A stretch of 64,000 nucleotides of DNA from Hygrophila difformis. Taxonomy: Eukaryota; Streptophyta; Magnoliopsida; Lamiales; Acanthaceae. The DNA lies in the NCBI GenBank assembly GCA_030278955.1, contig JAOANR010000015.1, forward strand, positions 20,121,073-20,185,072, written 5' to 3'. The notes under the pieces were generated by a model. That model saw only the letters and a list, made by a program, of their open reading frames with translations, made no database searches and was not told the DNA's origin. Positions 1 through 12,356 of the stretch are shown here, piece by piece (position 1 is the stretch's first letter; each line of letters begins with the position of its first letter). Both the position numbers and the translations under genes were made by a program.

Positions 1-186
1 AACATTCTATGGCTTTTATTCCAACGTAATTTCTTGTTTGAACTTGTGTATTTCTCGCTGTTGCAGAATTTTTAGTTTTTTTATGGAGAGGAGATAGCAG
101 ACGTATTTAAGTCTCATAAAAGAGATTATTACTTTGGAAGCTCCTATGTGAACTAGTGATGCATATGTGTAAATATCAATCTGCAG

Positions 187-1213
187 TTCTCATGAAGTTG
201 TAAAATATGCAGGCCAATCTTCAGAAAAAAATAATGGGAGATTGAACCTTGGAGCCGTGAAGTCTGGGAAAACAAATTCTAAAGTTCTGAATTCAAGAAA
301 ATCCAGTGATCTGAGCATTACTGTTGGGAATAGTGGTTCAAAAGGCGAAGTTGATACTGACCGTTGGTGGTTGAATCTGCCATATGTTCTGGTAGGTTGA
401 TGGCATTAAGGGAGTGTTTGGACGTGCGTTTTAAAAAGTACTGTAGCGTTTAGAAAACGGATAATGAGATAATTGCGGTAACAAAACGTGCTGTAGAAAA
501 TTAAGTGTTTGGATGTTGTTTCAAGTCGCAATAATCAAATAATCATTAAAAAGTGTTTGGATTTGCATTTTTTTCTTACCTCAAAAGGCAACAATATGGT
601 AAACGTAACCAAGCTGAGCATAGTTTTGAATGTTTAGTTCAACTTGTTTGCTAAATGAGCTTCTGTTTGTTTTTATTTTAGAATGAATTACTAAAAAGTC
701 ACAAATATTAAAAGTTTTCTTATGTAATTTGTTCTCAATGAACACTAGAGAGTGTTCCCAAACACTCTGTTAAGCTTGTTTGTTGCTTCCCAATGTCAGG
801 TTATTGTGATGCAGAGAGGCGACAATGGGGAAGGTGGTGAAGGATTTTATACATTAAAATGCAATTCTAGTCCCGAGGGCACTTTGATTTCTCATATGGT
901 TGCTTTTGAGGACAAAGTTGATGCCAACAATTTCTGCTATCTTCTACAATCTTTCTTTGAAGAAATGGAGGACTTCAGAGCTGATGTGATACCATTAACA
1001 GCCAAAGTAAGTTCCTCCCTCTCAATTATGCACATTATTTGCATTTCCTTAGACAACCAGTTGCACATATGATTTCAGGAACTAAATGAAGTAGTGACAT
1101 CACGGACCATGAAGGCGATTGTTGTGAAGAGAGGGCAGCTTCGGCTTTATGCAGGACAACCACTCGCTGAAGCTGAGATTGCATTGCACGCTCTAGTTGA
1201 CAGCCAAGGCTGA
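187..1213 (+). CDS. DUF3110-like protein, 5'-incomplete, three exons visible
   Basis: Three exons can be joined in frame: 187-391, 800-1006 and 1079-1213. Exon 187-391 follows a CTGCAG acceptor and ends before GTAGGT; it encodes a polar linker ending WWLNLPYVL. Exon 800-1006 lies between TGTCAG and GTAAGT and encodes VIVMQRGDN, FYTLKC and MVAFEDKVDANNFCYLL. Exon 1079-1213 follows TTTCAG and ends LYAGQPLAEAEIALHALVD and a TGA. The 'FYTL...FED...DA..F..LL' pattern resembles the DUF3110 family of cyanobacteria and chloroplast-bearing plants, which has no assigned activity. The N-terminus, where a transit peptide would be expected, lies upstream of the window. A copia element starts 188 bp after the stop, probably in the 3' untranslated region. 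Family assignment is from memory of the motif; the exon structure is read from the sequence. Confidence 0.6.
410..769. mobile_element. Harbinger-like MITE inside an intron
   Basis: The left end GGGAGTGTTTGG and the right end CCAAACACTCTG are inverted repeats. Both are flanked by TTAA, which fits a TTA/TAA target duplication of PIF/Harbinger elements. Further internal copies of GTGTTTGGAT lie near 508 and 553. No coding capacity. The MITE fills about 88 percent of the intron at 392-799. Confidence 0.55.
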
Positions 1214-1401
1214 ATAACATGGTGGGATCATCCTTCCCTTGGGCCAAGTCATCCGGAATTTAAAATTTCCAGGGGCAACAGCCACAGCCCTGTGGATCCA
1301 CCCCTCCCCTGGGCAAATTCTTTCGAATATGAGTGTGCAGACTGTTGGACAGTGCTTTATTGCTGTTATCCGAGACTTGAGATGGAAATTTGCATAGTTC
1401 C

Positions 1402-1684
1402 TGTAGCTATTTGAGATTTTCTAGAAACTCTATAATGATATTTTGCTTTATTATGTAAGTTTGGTAAAATGAATGGTAGTCCTTATTTTTAGGATATGGG
1501 TTGATTAGAGTAGTTGTAGTTGGTATGATTGACATGTGCTTGTCTTATCTTTTTTATGTAAGCACATGTATATGCATTTTGGCTATTTTGTAATGTCTGG
1601 AACAATGAAATGAAGTAGAATGAAATTCTAGAAAACTTTGTGAAGAAGTTGTGAGGTGTGTGTCTCAGCTTTCCAAAATCAACA
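1402..1684 (+). repeat. 5' LTR of the first copia element
   Basis: Starts TGTAGCTATTTGAG and ends AAAATCAACA. It matches 5679-5967 throughout, with about twelve substitutions and small indels. Confidence 0.93.
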
Positions 1685-1685
1685 G

Positions 1686-1697
1686 TGGTATCAGAGC
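1686..1697 (+). other. Primer binding site (initiator tRNA-Met)
   Basis: TGGTATCAGAGC, two bases after the 5' LTR, is the standard plant copia/gypsy primer site complementary to the 3' end of initiator tRNA-Met. Confidence 0.9.
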
Positions 1698-1756
1698 TCT
1701 TCTTCTCAAAGGGATCTGTGTGAGAGTTGAGATTTATTCCAGTTCATGTTGAAGAG

Positions 1757-4700
1757 ATGGCTGCAAACACTTCAAGTATGGGGCCTCCTGTGTTTGATGG
1801 AGAAAATTACCACATGTGGTCCATCAAGATAAAGACCTACCCTGAAGCTCAAGGTTTATGGGATGCAGTTCTACATAGAAGGGATCCTACTCCATTAAGG
1901 CAAAATCCAACCATTGCCCAGATAAAGATATATGAAGCAGAGAAAGCAAAGAAACCAACGACATGTGAAAGTCCCAAAGAAGCTTGGGATAAGATGAAAG
2001 ATGAGTTTGAAGGAAATGAAAGGGTGAAATCAATGAAGGTGCTAACACTCAAAGAGAGTTTGAGTTGCTGAAGATGAAAGAGAGTGACTCTATCAAGGAG
2101 TACTCATCCAAGCTGATAGATTTGATGAACAAGATGAAACTATTTGGTGAAGATTTTACTGATCAAAAGGTGGTAGAGAAGATGCTAATGAGTTTACCAT
2201 CAAGATTTGACGCCAAAGTGTCTGTTATTGAAGAGACCTGTGATCTGAAAACTCTCACTATTGCAGAGTTAATTAGTAAGCTGCAAGCTCAAGAACAAAG
2301 AACAAATCTGAGAGATGATGAGGTAGCTGAAGGAGCTTTCCAGGTTAAGCATAAAGGGAACAACTTCAAGAGAGGTGATAAAAAGCAAGCAGATGTGAAA
2401 TCAAGTTCTAGCAGCAGGCCAAGATCAAACCAGAAAAAGGGCCAACATCCACCTTGTAGTTCTTGTAACAGGACAAATCACCTTGAGAAGAATTATTGGT
2501 TCAAGGGGAAAAAGCCTGTCCAGTGTTGGTTTTGTAAAAAATTTGGACATGTTGAGAAGAGCTGTAGAGCAAAGCAGCAACAAAAACAACAAAAGGGACA
2601 GCCACAAACTCCTCAACAAGCAAATTGTGCGGGGGAACAAGAAGATGAAGAAGAAACTAAAGTTAGTCTCTTCATGGTCACTGATTGCACCAGTCAATCA
2701 AACAAATACACATGGTTTGTTGACAATGGATGCACCTCACATATGTCAAGAGATGAAAGTTTATTTTCCACGCTTGACAAATCAGTGAAAACTAAGGTGA
2801 AGATTGGTAATGGAGATATGTTGCAAGCTAAAGGGAAAGGAGACATTGAGGTGAAGAATGAGAAAGGTACTGTGCTGATAAAAAATGCTCTATATTCCTG
2901 ACTTGGCACATAATCTACTTAGTGTTGTGCAATTGATGCAAAATGGATATATTTTGGTCTTCAAAGAAAAAAGTTGTTTTCTTTATGATATGCATAGAAT
3001 CTTGGTAGCTGAATTACCAATGGTTGATAAGAGTTTTCCATTATATATGCATTGCTTTGATGAAATGGCTAATGTTGCAAAGGTTGATGAATCAAGATTA
3101 TGGCATAGAAGGTATGCACATTGTCATTATGAGGCTCTTAGTTATATGGTAAATAAGAGCTTGGTCATGGATATGCCAGTAATATCTCATCCCAATGAAG
3201 TATGTAACAATATGTCAGTTGGGCAAGCAACATCGAAATAACTTTCCTAAGTCTAAAGCAAGGAGAGCTGAAAAGAAGCTGCTTGTTCACACGGATGTGT
3301 GTGGCCTAATAAAGGCAGAATCATGTAATGGAAATGGGTACTTTGTATTATTTACTGATGACTTTACGAGGATGGCTTGGATATTTTTATCAAGCAAAAA
3401 TCCCAAGTGTTTGTTTAAAAAATTCAAAGTGATGGTTGAGAGCCAAAGTGGGTGTAAGCTGTTGGGAATTCGTTCAGATAATGGAATGGAATATAACTCA
3501 AGTGCATTCAATTACTTTTGTTATGAGAATGGAATTAGCCATCAACTTACAGCCCCTTGTTCTCCTGAACAAAATGGAGTGGCAGAGAGGAGAAATCGAA
3601 CCATAATGGAAATGGTGAGATGCATGCTGTTTGATATGAAACTTCTCAATAAATTTTGGGCAGAGGCAGCCTCAACAGCTGTGTATATTCAGAACAGGTG
3701 CTGCAATTCTTCAGTTAAAAGTTCCACACCAATAGAGGCTTGGAGTGGGTGCAAGCCTTCCTCAAAGCACGAGGATATTTGGGTGCATTTGTTATATACA
3801 TGTGCCATCAGCAATGAGAAAAAAGCTGAAGCACAACCTGGTATATTTTTAGGTTATGCTTCAATGACAAAAGTTTACAGGGTATATGATTTAAAGTCCA
3901 ACAAAGTGAGGATCAGCAGAGATGTGGTATTTGACGAAGTGAGTTACTGGAATTGGGAATCAAAACAAGTGGAACAACTTAGTGATCAATTCCAGCAAGC
4001 AAAATTTGGGGATGGCAGTACACAAGTCAAATCTATATCTCAAGCTAAAGATGATGATATCCATTCAGATGATGAAGTTGGTAAGAAAACAAGAACCTTA
4101 CAAGAGATATATGAAAAATGCAATCATGCAACAGAACCTGTTTGTTTTGAAGAGGCCATGGAGAACAAGAATTGGGTACAAGCAATGGAGGAGGAGATTT
4201 CAATGATAATGAAGAATGAGACTTGGAAATGGTTACTAAACCTGAAGGGAGAAATGTATTGGGACTGAAATGGGTTTATAAAACCAAGTTAAAGTCAGAT
4301 GACACTCTCAACAAATTTAAGGCAAGGCTGGTAGTGAAGGGATATGCACAAGAAGCTGGAATTGACTATGGAGATACATTTGCTCCTGTCGTTAAGGTTT
4401 GATACTATCCGATTACTTATTGCTCTTGCTGCAAAAGAGAGATGGAAATTGTTTCATTTGGATGTCAATTCAACCTTCCTCAATGGGGATTTAGAAGAAG
4501 ATATTTTTATTGAGCAACCACAAGGTTTCAAAGTTGCTGGCAAAGAGGATATGGTGCTTAAATTGCATAAGGCCTTGTATGGCCTCAAACAAGCTCCAGG
4601 AGCTTGGTATAAGAAGATTGATGATCATTTGCAACAATGGGGATTTGAAAGAAGTTACAATGATGAAACTTTGTATGTAAAGAAGGGGGTTGAAGGTAAG

Positions 4701-5693
4701 TACTTCATTGTTTCTATCCATGTTGATGATTTGTTGGTAACTGGAAGTGATGATTTTCAAGTTTATGATTTTAAGAAAGAAATGAAGAAAGCATTTGAGA
4801 TGTCAGATTTAGGGGAGCTGAGTTACTTTCTTGGAATGGAAATTCACCAGTCAAACAAGGGATTTTTCATTAGCCAAGAGAAATATGCAACGGATTTGTT
4901 AAAAAGGTTCAAAATGTGGAGGAGCAAACCAGTTGACACTCCACTTGTGGTGAATGAGAATCTGTCAAAAGAAGAGCAGGCATGTGTTGTGAATTCAACA
5001 ACATACAGGAGCATGGTGGGTGGTTTGTTGTACCTGACAAACACCAGACCAGATTTGATGTTTGCTACAAGTTTATTATCAAGATTTATGCACTCTCCAG
5101 GTGATGTGCATATGAAAGTTGCAAAAAGAGTTCTTAGATATGTGAAAGGGACTTTTGACTATGGAATTTTCTATGGTTTTGGTGATGGGAACCAATTGAC
5201 AGGCTACTATGACTCCGATTGGGCTGGTAGCATTGATGATTTCAAGAGCACATCTAGTTTTGTGTTTACATTTGGTTCAGGTGTGTTTTCATGGAGCTCA
5301 AAAAAGCAAGAAGTGGTGGCACAATCCTCTGCTGAAGCAGAGTACATAGCTGCTGCCAATGCATCCAATCAAGCAAAATGGTTGATTAAGTTGCTGACTG
5401 AATTGGGAGTGGAGCAAGGAAGGGCTGTTAAGTTGTTTGTTGACAACAAAGCAGCAATATCTATGTCAAAGAATCTAGTGTTTCATGGTAGAACGAAGCA
5501 CATAGGTGTAAGATATCATGTACTACGAGATGTTGTAGCAAATGGTGAAATTGAAGTTATCTACTGCCAGTCTGGAGATCAAATGGCTAATATATTAACC
5601 AAGGGATTGCCTCGTGCCAGATCTGAAAAGTTAAGAGCAGAAATGGGAGTTTTGAGAAAAAAACTCAAAGGAGGAGAATGTAGAGCTATTTGA
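1757..5693 (+). pseudogene. Copia gag-pol polyprotein, frameshifted
   Basis: The first ATG of the gag reading (1757) starts MAANTSSMG. Gag carries a copia gag domain and a zinc knuckle CWFCKKFGHVEKSC near 2521-2562. The protease motif is WFVDNGCTSHM, with DNG in place of the usual DSG. Integrase shows the GAG-pre-integrase HH motif, then HTDVCG, SDNGMEY and QNGVAERRNR, the D-D-E triad. Reverse transcriptase has HLDVNSTFLNG, YGLKQAPGAW and HVDD. RNase H has DSDWAG and SSAEAEY. The frame changes near 2060, 2890, 3210, 4225 and 4395, so at least five indels break it and no polyprotein can be made. The last segment (4344-5693) is open to a TGA that lies in the 3' LTR. Confidence 0.93.
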
Positions 5694-5967
5694 GATTTCC
5701 TAGAAACTCTATAATGATATTTTGCTTTAATTATGTAAGTTTGGTAAAGTGAATGGTAGTCCTTATTTTTAGGATATGGGTTGACTAGAGTAGTTGTAGT
5801 TGGTATGATTGACATGTGATTGTCTTATCTTTTGTATGTAAGCACATGTATATGCATTTCGCCTATTTTGTAATGTCTGGAACAATGAAATGAAGTAGAA
5901 TGAAATTCCAGAAAACTGTGTTGTGAAGAAGCTGTGAGGTGTGTGTCTCAGCTTTCCAAAATCAACA
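5679..5967 (+). repeat. 3' LTR of the first copia element
   Basis: Begins TGTAGAGCTATTTGAG directly after the purine tract at 5667-5678 and ends AAAATCAACA. Confidence 0.93.
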
Positions 5968-7176
5968 GTTGCGATACGGCTGTGTTTTTGTTATTACTGA
6001 TGAATCAGTCTTTTGTATCATACCTATACCTAATGTGGTTTTCTGGTCCGAATTGCGGATTTTCTGGAATTGAACTGTAATTATTTATTGATGTTGGGTG
6101 TGCAGGGGCACTGAGGGCTTGCTCATGGACCCCTGCAATTGCAATTGAGGTTGGTTGTCAAAGAAATTGGAATTTCTTAGTTAGTGATGATGAATATTGA
6201 TCTCCATAGCAAATTTCTTGGGACAGGCTCTGTTGAAGGAATGATAGGCTGTGATAGTTGTTCCACAACTGACAAACATCTGCAAGGTGATTGCTACCAA
6301 TAATATGGGACTGCAAAATGGAATGCCAAGGTTGAATGATGACGTCAAGTATACACTTACTACGATGGCTGGGTTTTTGGATCATGAAGGGAGTCATGCT
6401 TCTGTATAGTTCCAGTACTATGGAGCTTCATCCTCCAAGATCAGTTTGAAAGAGCACTTCTTCCTTGAGCTTTGCTAGCTATTGCTTAAGTTTTAGTATT
6501 TTAAAGGCGGTACGGTACGCTAGTGCTGCTCGCATATGGTGATACAGAACCGAACCAAGGTATTATTATCACCTACTCCACTGACAAATCCAATAGTAAG
6601 TTATTTTATGCCAGCTAGCTATTACTATATTGCTTAAGTTTTACTACTATTTCCCAAGGGGACTTCTCCTGTGCTTTCCAAGTGCTTAGCTATTGCTATT
6701 TTTTTTTGGAAATCATTAAGCTTTTTATAAATCGTTGTTTGATCCAATGGTGATTAGTGTTGGACTCGGTAGGGTAGGGAGGACTATTACGATTCCATCT
6801 TCCTCAACTGAGCCAAATTGATTAGTCCAATGAGGAGCCGGACACTCTGACTAAATCATTAGGTGATTGTTCAATTTTTATTTGTAAGCTTAAAACTTAC
6901 AAACTTGCATTCCAAAATGGATTACTTTCTTACATACAACCTATATAAAGTTACAAATGTGACCGATGATTTGTTCTCCGTCCAGACAAGTAGTCACGGA
7001 AACTAGACAACTACTATGACCTATCAGTGACAATATTTAGTGTCATGGTAAGTCATTCTTTATCCACGTACGTAAAGAATATGTTGAAATTACGAACTCT
7101 AGATTTTGGTGTTATTTCTAGTTATGCCACTTTGACTTGTTTCTATCACCACCAATTGATGCTCACGGTTGCTGCC
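5968..7176. other. Non-coding stretch, nothing assigned
   Basis: No credible coding region on either strand. The first 500 bp may be the displaced 3' untranslated region of the DUF3110-like gene, cut off by the copia insertion. A GTGTGCAG acceptor-like site lies near 6103. The phrase AGCTATT..TTGCTTAAGTTTTA occurs twice (about 6476 and 6618), a short diverged repeat. Confidence 0.4.
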
Positions 7177-7556
7177 TGGTTTGTAAACGAATCAAATATT
7201 TTTAGTTCGATTCGTGATTTGATTTGAAATTATTCGAAATTTTGATATTCGATTAATATTTGATTCGATTCGATATTCAATTTTATATTAAATTATATAT
7301 AAATATATAAATTTATTTTGTTAAATAATTTAAAATTTTAATTTTAGTGACTATATTTACTAATTAATATAAATATATTTATATATGATATTAAATTATT
7401 AAATTTGATATATAAATCGAATTAAATGTTTAAGTTCAATAATTAAAATTAATTATTAAATTACCTTATAGAATAATTCAATTCGATAATATTCGAAAAG
7501 CTTATCAAATCAAAACGAATATTGTAGTATTCGGTTCGATGGTTCTTTTACAACCC
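7177..7556. repeat. AT-rich inverted-repeat element (MITE-like)
   Basis: The left end TGGTTTGTAAACGAATC and the right end, read in reverse as AGGGTTGTAAAAGAACC, are imperfect inverted repeats. They continue inward as TTCGATTCG-type runs. The centre is almost pure A/T. No target duplication was fixed. Confidence 0.45.
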
Positions 7557-7730
7557 TATGCCTAATGCCCCTACCTACCACACAAATATTTTTCTTTTCT
7601 AACGGTGCTCAACACATTGCCAATTTCTTGCGCAAACCAATTTGCCTAAGTATTAGATTTGTTTCTTTTTTTTCCCTTAACAAACCATTCATTCTGGCCA
7701 TATATTTTGCTAACTTCAGATACTGACATA

Positions 7731-7990
7731 CTTCTTCTGTTTTTTAAAGATAGCTACTGACCCACCCAGCACGCAGTCCAATGCACATTTTAAACCATTA
7801 ATAACTCAAATTCTGTAGAAGTAAAAATTCTAAAACTTCGGTATTTAAAAACTATAAGATGAGACGAATCTAACAAGATCTCACTTGGCTATACTTTAAC
7901 TTGTATAACTATGATAAAACTTCAAATCAAAATGTTTAGGTGAATAGTGTCAATTTTACCAATGTAGCTATCTTTTCTAAACGGAGGGAG
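7731..7990. mobile_element. Stowaway-like MITE
   Basis: The ends read TA|CTTCTTCTG and CGGAGGGAG|TA, typical of Stowaway (Tc1/mariner) MITEs with TA duplications. The interior phrases CCCAGCACGCAGTCCAATGC and GAGACGAATCTAACAAGATC recur in copies near 55103 and 55712. Confidence 0.8.
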
Positions 7991-8517
7991 TACAATTCAA
8001 TACCACATTAATAATAACAGTTAAAGCACATCAAAACTTGGCAAGAGTCGGCACAAGAAAATTCTTAAACACTTTGAGAACTACAAATTTTGGAAGTTTA
8101 GAAAATAGATGAATAACTGAACTAAGACAACAAAGTCAATTCGATGAACATCATAAATAACCCAAGCTTGTGCGAAGGCAAAGAAGCTCCATAAAAAGGT
8201 GCTCAAGAGCATTATCCACAATAGCATGCAAGATAAGGAAGGTATTGAATGAACAAACAATGAATAACAGAAGAGTATCTGCCAGCACATTACCATGTAA
8301 GTCGACCTAATTAAAAGAAATGCATTTTGCTAAAAGCATCCCATCCAGCAATTTCAGCAAATATCTGATTAACTGGCATTTTTGTTCAAATACAAGATTG
8401 TTTTAGACATACAAAAGGAATCCCTTAAAATAGTTTTCCATTCTTTCAAAGCTTTGAACAATAATCATAACACGCCTCTACTTTTAAACCAAAGGCACGC
8501 ACCACATGGATGGCTGA
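7991..8517. other. Probable 3' flank of the TRM112-like gene
   Basis: No gene seen. The part next to 8518 would be the 3' untranslated region of the minus-strand TRM112-like gene. No polyadenylation signal could be fixed with confidence. Confidence 0.35.
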
Positions 8518-8886
8518 TCAGACTTCATCTTCATGAAGTAGCATATTGGGGATCCCTTTATTGACAGGAAACTTACGCCCTGTCTCAGGACAGACTAAAG
8601 CACCTTCTTCGAGATGAAGCTCGAGCAGGGCATGGTGGAACTTGCGAAGGAACTCATCCGAATCAAGCATGGACGATTCAACATTGTCCGGTAACTCAGA
8701 GTAGCCCATGGTTTTTGCAGCCCCCACCAAGGCATTCCATTCAATCTTGGCAAACATGTTTCTGAGGAAGTCCGGGTTGAAATCTACTTCCTTCTCGACT
8801 GCTTTTTCAACTTCGATCAGTAGTGGGAAGCCACTGCTCACCCCTTTGATATTTGAGGAAAGCATGTTGTGCGTGAGGAGTCTCAT
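8518..8886 (-). CDS. TRM112: TRM112-like methyltransferase activator subunit
   Basis: Single-exon frame of 122 residues starting MRLLTHNMLSSN and ending PNMLLHEDEV. It is collinear with eukaryotic TRM112/TRMT112 (Arabidopsis SMALL ORGAN 2 type). Matching features are the N-terminal LLTHN, a central FLRNMFAKIEWNAL helix segment, and the C-terminal CPETGRKFPV-KGIPNMLL motif that forms the small zinc-ribbon-like domain. The length fits the family. TRM112 has no catalysis of its own; it binds and stabilises several SAM-dependent methyltransferases that act on tRNA, 18S rRNA and translation factor eRF1. The ATG at 8886 is the family start. An ATCCACAG acceptor-like site about 65 nt upstream suggests a spliced 5' untranslated region, which is not proven. 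The frame looks intact. Confidence 0.93.
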   Translation of the reverse strand: MRLLTHNMLSSNIKGVSSGFPLLIEVEKAVEKEVDFNPDFLRNMFAKIEWNALVGAAKTMGYSELPDNVESSMLDSDEFLRKFHHALLELHLEEGALVCPETGRKFPVNKGIPNMLLHEDEV

Positions 8887-10599
8887 TCTTGGTTTTCTTC
8901 AGTTGTCGAATTTCACTTGCTCGATCACTACCTTGCTATGCACTTTAATCCTGTGGATTAAAAAAGAGGTACAAGGTATTTTCAGCAGTGTTGGATTGTC
9001 CTCCACTATCTTAAAACAAGACTTAACCATAACCATGCTACTTATAGCAGATTCACCAGCTAAATTTAAGAGCCTACAAAGGTTGTCATTTAGATTTGTT
9101 ATAGCTAACAGATAGATGATGTAAACCAAAGACATCAAATTACAACACTGTAGGCATCAATAAAGTTATCTATGTTCAACTACCTCATTCTAAAATCTAA
9201 ATGCCAAGAAAATTTCAATTAAGATTGAAATGATGGGTAGAGATAAAGTAAACTGAACAAATTCAATAAAACTTCAACATAATTATTCCACAAGAAGTTC
9301 AAATTGCATACTTAACTTTCCATTTCTTGCCCACAAGCTTTTAAACCCTAACACAATGCATACTACGAAAACCTCATAAAATGAGCCAATTTTTTTATAT
9401 CCCCAATCTTGATAAAAACAACACCAATAAACATGACTTTAACAGCAATGAAAAACACATAATACATCTTAGGATGACTCCAAAAATTAATACCACAATT
9501 AGAGCCCGATGTATAAGGGGGCAAGCAAAACCCCCTTGTCTCCAAACTGTCGAAGCCACTTTCCAGTGAGAAGAGGCGCAACTGGCGCCCCTGCTCTTCT
9601 GTAATGATATTCAGGATTCACCCTCAGACAATTCGTTCTAATGAGAACAGATAAAGGAAGGAAACAAAGAAAAGCCGAGAAAACCTTATTACATCACATG
9701 ACAAAATAGAAAAAGCAAATAATAGATCTTAACTAAAGCAATATATCTGATGCAGAAGAAGCAAAATTCACGAGAGTAAAACAGGAGAAGAGGATGATGC
9801 GCCTAATTCTGCAGAGAAAAGAATGGGTTACTGCTGTTCCTGTTGAAGGTTGAAGGAGGAGGAGCGAGCGTAATTTTTGGGTCTTAGTAGATGATTAAGA
9901 AGACACAACAAACTTGCAACATGAAACAACAAATAACCAATAACCATATGGGTAACTGGACATGGTCTTAGCAGATACAAAGCGCCAAGGTAGAGGTTAT
10001 CAAAGCAAAAACTTCCAATGCACTCGGTTTCAACCACCCACAAAGTGTTCAAGCTGTGGCTTTTGAAACCCAAAAAGTTGATAAAAGCAATGAAGCAAAC
10101 AATACACAAGTTATCATAGGAAGTCCACAGACGAAAATAACAAAAGAACATAACTTAAACTAGAATTCAGGCAAAGGACAGAGGAGCTAGATCCTCATAG
10201 GAAAACACCAGACAAAATGAACAACGTCAACAAATAATGTAATTTATAAAAACAAAACCAAAATGACACGAAACCACAGTGTGCAACAAAAAACACCATA
10301 GATGTTCTTAGAACCCCTTTCTTTTTGTCTTTTACTTTTGGGTTTAAGGAATTCCCCAGACGAAAGGTGACAAGTCACTTGGGGACACATTCTAATTCAG
10401 CAACAAGATTAAAAAGACAAGCAGACACTAACATGAATAAATCCTCTTCGTTTCAACTTTTAAAACGATTAGAACACATCAATATCAAAATCCTCTTCAC
10501 TTGTTTTAAAGACTCAATACAACCCCTAATTTCAAAATTTAAATAATGCTAAACAATGCTAATTTCAAAAGGAATGGACCGTGAGATGGTCACCGTATG
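8887..10599. other. Upstream/intergenic region of the TRM112-like gene
   Basis: No coding region is convincing on either strand. The part nearest 8886 must contain the promoter and 5' untranslated region of the TRM112-like gene. A short inverted stretch GGGGGCAAGCAAAACCCCC lies near 9518. Small open frames here have no recognisable domains. Confidence 0.4.
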
Positions 10600-10850
10600 G
10601 ATGTTTCAGCGGAGGGCGGGCCGGCAGGGCAGGGGAGGGCGACAGCAGCTGTGGTAGCGAGCGGAGGGACAGCAGCGGCGGTGGTGAGCGGAGGGCGACA
10701 GCAGCGGTGGCGACGTCACAGCTGTAGGCGGTAGCGAGCGGAGGGCGGGCGGCGGAGGCGTCACAGCGATGGTGGAGGCGGGCGACGGGCGTGGGTGCGC
10801 TGTGAGTGAGAGAGTGCGGATGAACGAGAACGAAGAAATTTTTGTCTTGG
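10600..10850. repeat. GC-rich imperfect repeat island
   Basis: About 250 bp of unusually G-rich DNA in an AT-rich setting. It is built from variants of GAGCGGAGGGCGACAGCAGCGG. Short frames on both strands are by-products of the repeat. The segment ends close to the second copia insertion at 10913 and may be a truncated exon or promoter island; I cannot tell which. Confidence 0.5.
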
Positions 10851-10912
10851 GTCTGGAGTCTGGACTTTGGATACTGGAGCGGCATTTAGGGTTACGGCCA
10901 AAAATTATATAC

Positions 10913-11237
10913 TGTTATCGATTCATGCATCTACAAAACTACAAAAGTAGTCAAAGTTGGATTTTGTAGTCAAAGTTGGATGCCTTCTCTTTTATAAAAT
11001 CTTTTTATATTCCCTACCTAATGGCTGCTAACTTGAGTATAAATATAACATTGTAGTGTGAATGAAAGTGTGATTCAATAATTCATTTCTTTGATGGCTC
11101 CTCTCTCTCCTTCGTCTACTATTGCATCTCATTCTTTCCTCCATTTTCTTTGCTTCTAATACTCATACAGAAACATCATATATATATATATATATACACA
11201 CACATATAAATAATAACCTGAAGTCATAAATTCTACA
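10913..11237 (+). repeat. 5' LTR of the second copia element
   Basis: 325 bp. Compared with the 3' LTR it has an extra copy of the segment TAGTCAAAGTTGGA near its start, an internal tandem duplication. A (TA)n/(CA)n tract lies near its end. Confidence 0.92.
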
Positions 11238-12356
11238 ATACATTATCAGCACGAGCCCTGTTGGAGTTTGTCAATTCTACCAAGGTTCTATTGTAGTTCT
11301 GTTGAAAATTCAATTTATACCGGGGTTCTGCCAAAACTTTTTCAGATCCAGAAGAAAATCACTTGAGGTAATATATTCAAACTATTTTCAATATCAATTC
11401 TGACTAATTTGTCAAAACATGAATCTATGTTGTTGGAAAGATCCAGGATTAATTATTTATCCTGAAATATGGATATTAAAGTTTTTTGGAAACAATGGGT
11501 CTAGAAAAGACCATTATAAAAGAAAATACGGCCACAGGCCTAGACCGCAGAGAAAAAAAAATATACGGCCACAGGCCAAGACCTCGAAAAAAAACGGTCA
11601 AAAGATCATATTGATCAATATATGGGAAATAAGCATCTTGCCAATTCTTATTTTTGATAAGAGATGGTGACAGTTCCCTTAATGTGGGGGCAAATGGCAG
11701 CTCTTTGATAAAATAAAGATTTTTGGCTGAAATCCCAAATGCGAGGCATCATAATGACCGCAAGACTATAAGTCTGTAAATGATATAAATCAGTCATGTT
11801 TTGAATAATGTCACAATTGAGATATGTGACAAGATATTAATAAAAATGACATGAGTACCAACAGAGTCCATAAAATCTTAGTTCGGTTATACCAACAGAT
11901 TTCGTGGGTCTTTAGTTTGGTCATGTGTACTGACAGAGTCAGATTCTTAAATGGCAAAATAATTGCCAGAAATTGTGCCTCTAAAAGGCAAAGCAATTGA
12001 AGAAAAATGCTACCAATATGGCAGGAGGACATAGTCCCAAGATTAGTCGTTCAGACAAATATTTGGTATAAGTACTTGATACAAACAGGTTGAAATATAC
12101 CTTGTTGAAAAAAAAAATGCTGACGACACTATTAATATTACAAAAGGTCATTATTGATATGCTAATTATGCCATCTAAAGATGTGAAAATTCTTTAATGA
12201 TACAGTCTTATTTAAATACTGCATTGCATTTTATTATATTATTGTTTTTAGTACGCTTTTAATTTTTTATGCTATATTATTATCTCTGTATTGTTATGTC
12301 TTATTTATGTTAAATCTTGTCTTAATATTAATTATATTTTGTTTTAATTACAGCAA

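Larger units (their letters stand above)
1402..5967 (+). mobile_element. Ty1/copia LTR retrotransposon, decayed
   Basis: A complete copia element with 283- and 289-bp LTRs (TG...CA), an initiator-Met-type primer site and a purine tract AAAGGAGGAGAA at 5667-5678. Flanks are GTTCC (1397-1401) and GTTGC (5968-5972), an imperfect 5-bp target duplication. The LTRs differ at roughly a dozen positions, which points to an old insertion. The internal region keeps gag, protease, integrase, reverse transcriptase and RNase H in copia order, but in several frames. Confidence 0.95.

Noticed and set aside
6158..6397. 79-codon minus-strand frame after the first copia element
   Set aside because: Chance frame; more likely old 3' untranslated sequence of the plus-strand gene.
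9828..10151. 107-codon minus-strand frame near the TRM112-like gene
   Set aside because: No homology recognised, hydrophobic composition of AT-rich DNA, no supporting splice or start signals.
10565..10885. Possible small gene in the GC-rich island
   Set aside because: Composition is explained by the imperfect repeat; no domain or splice structure.
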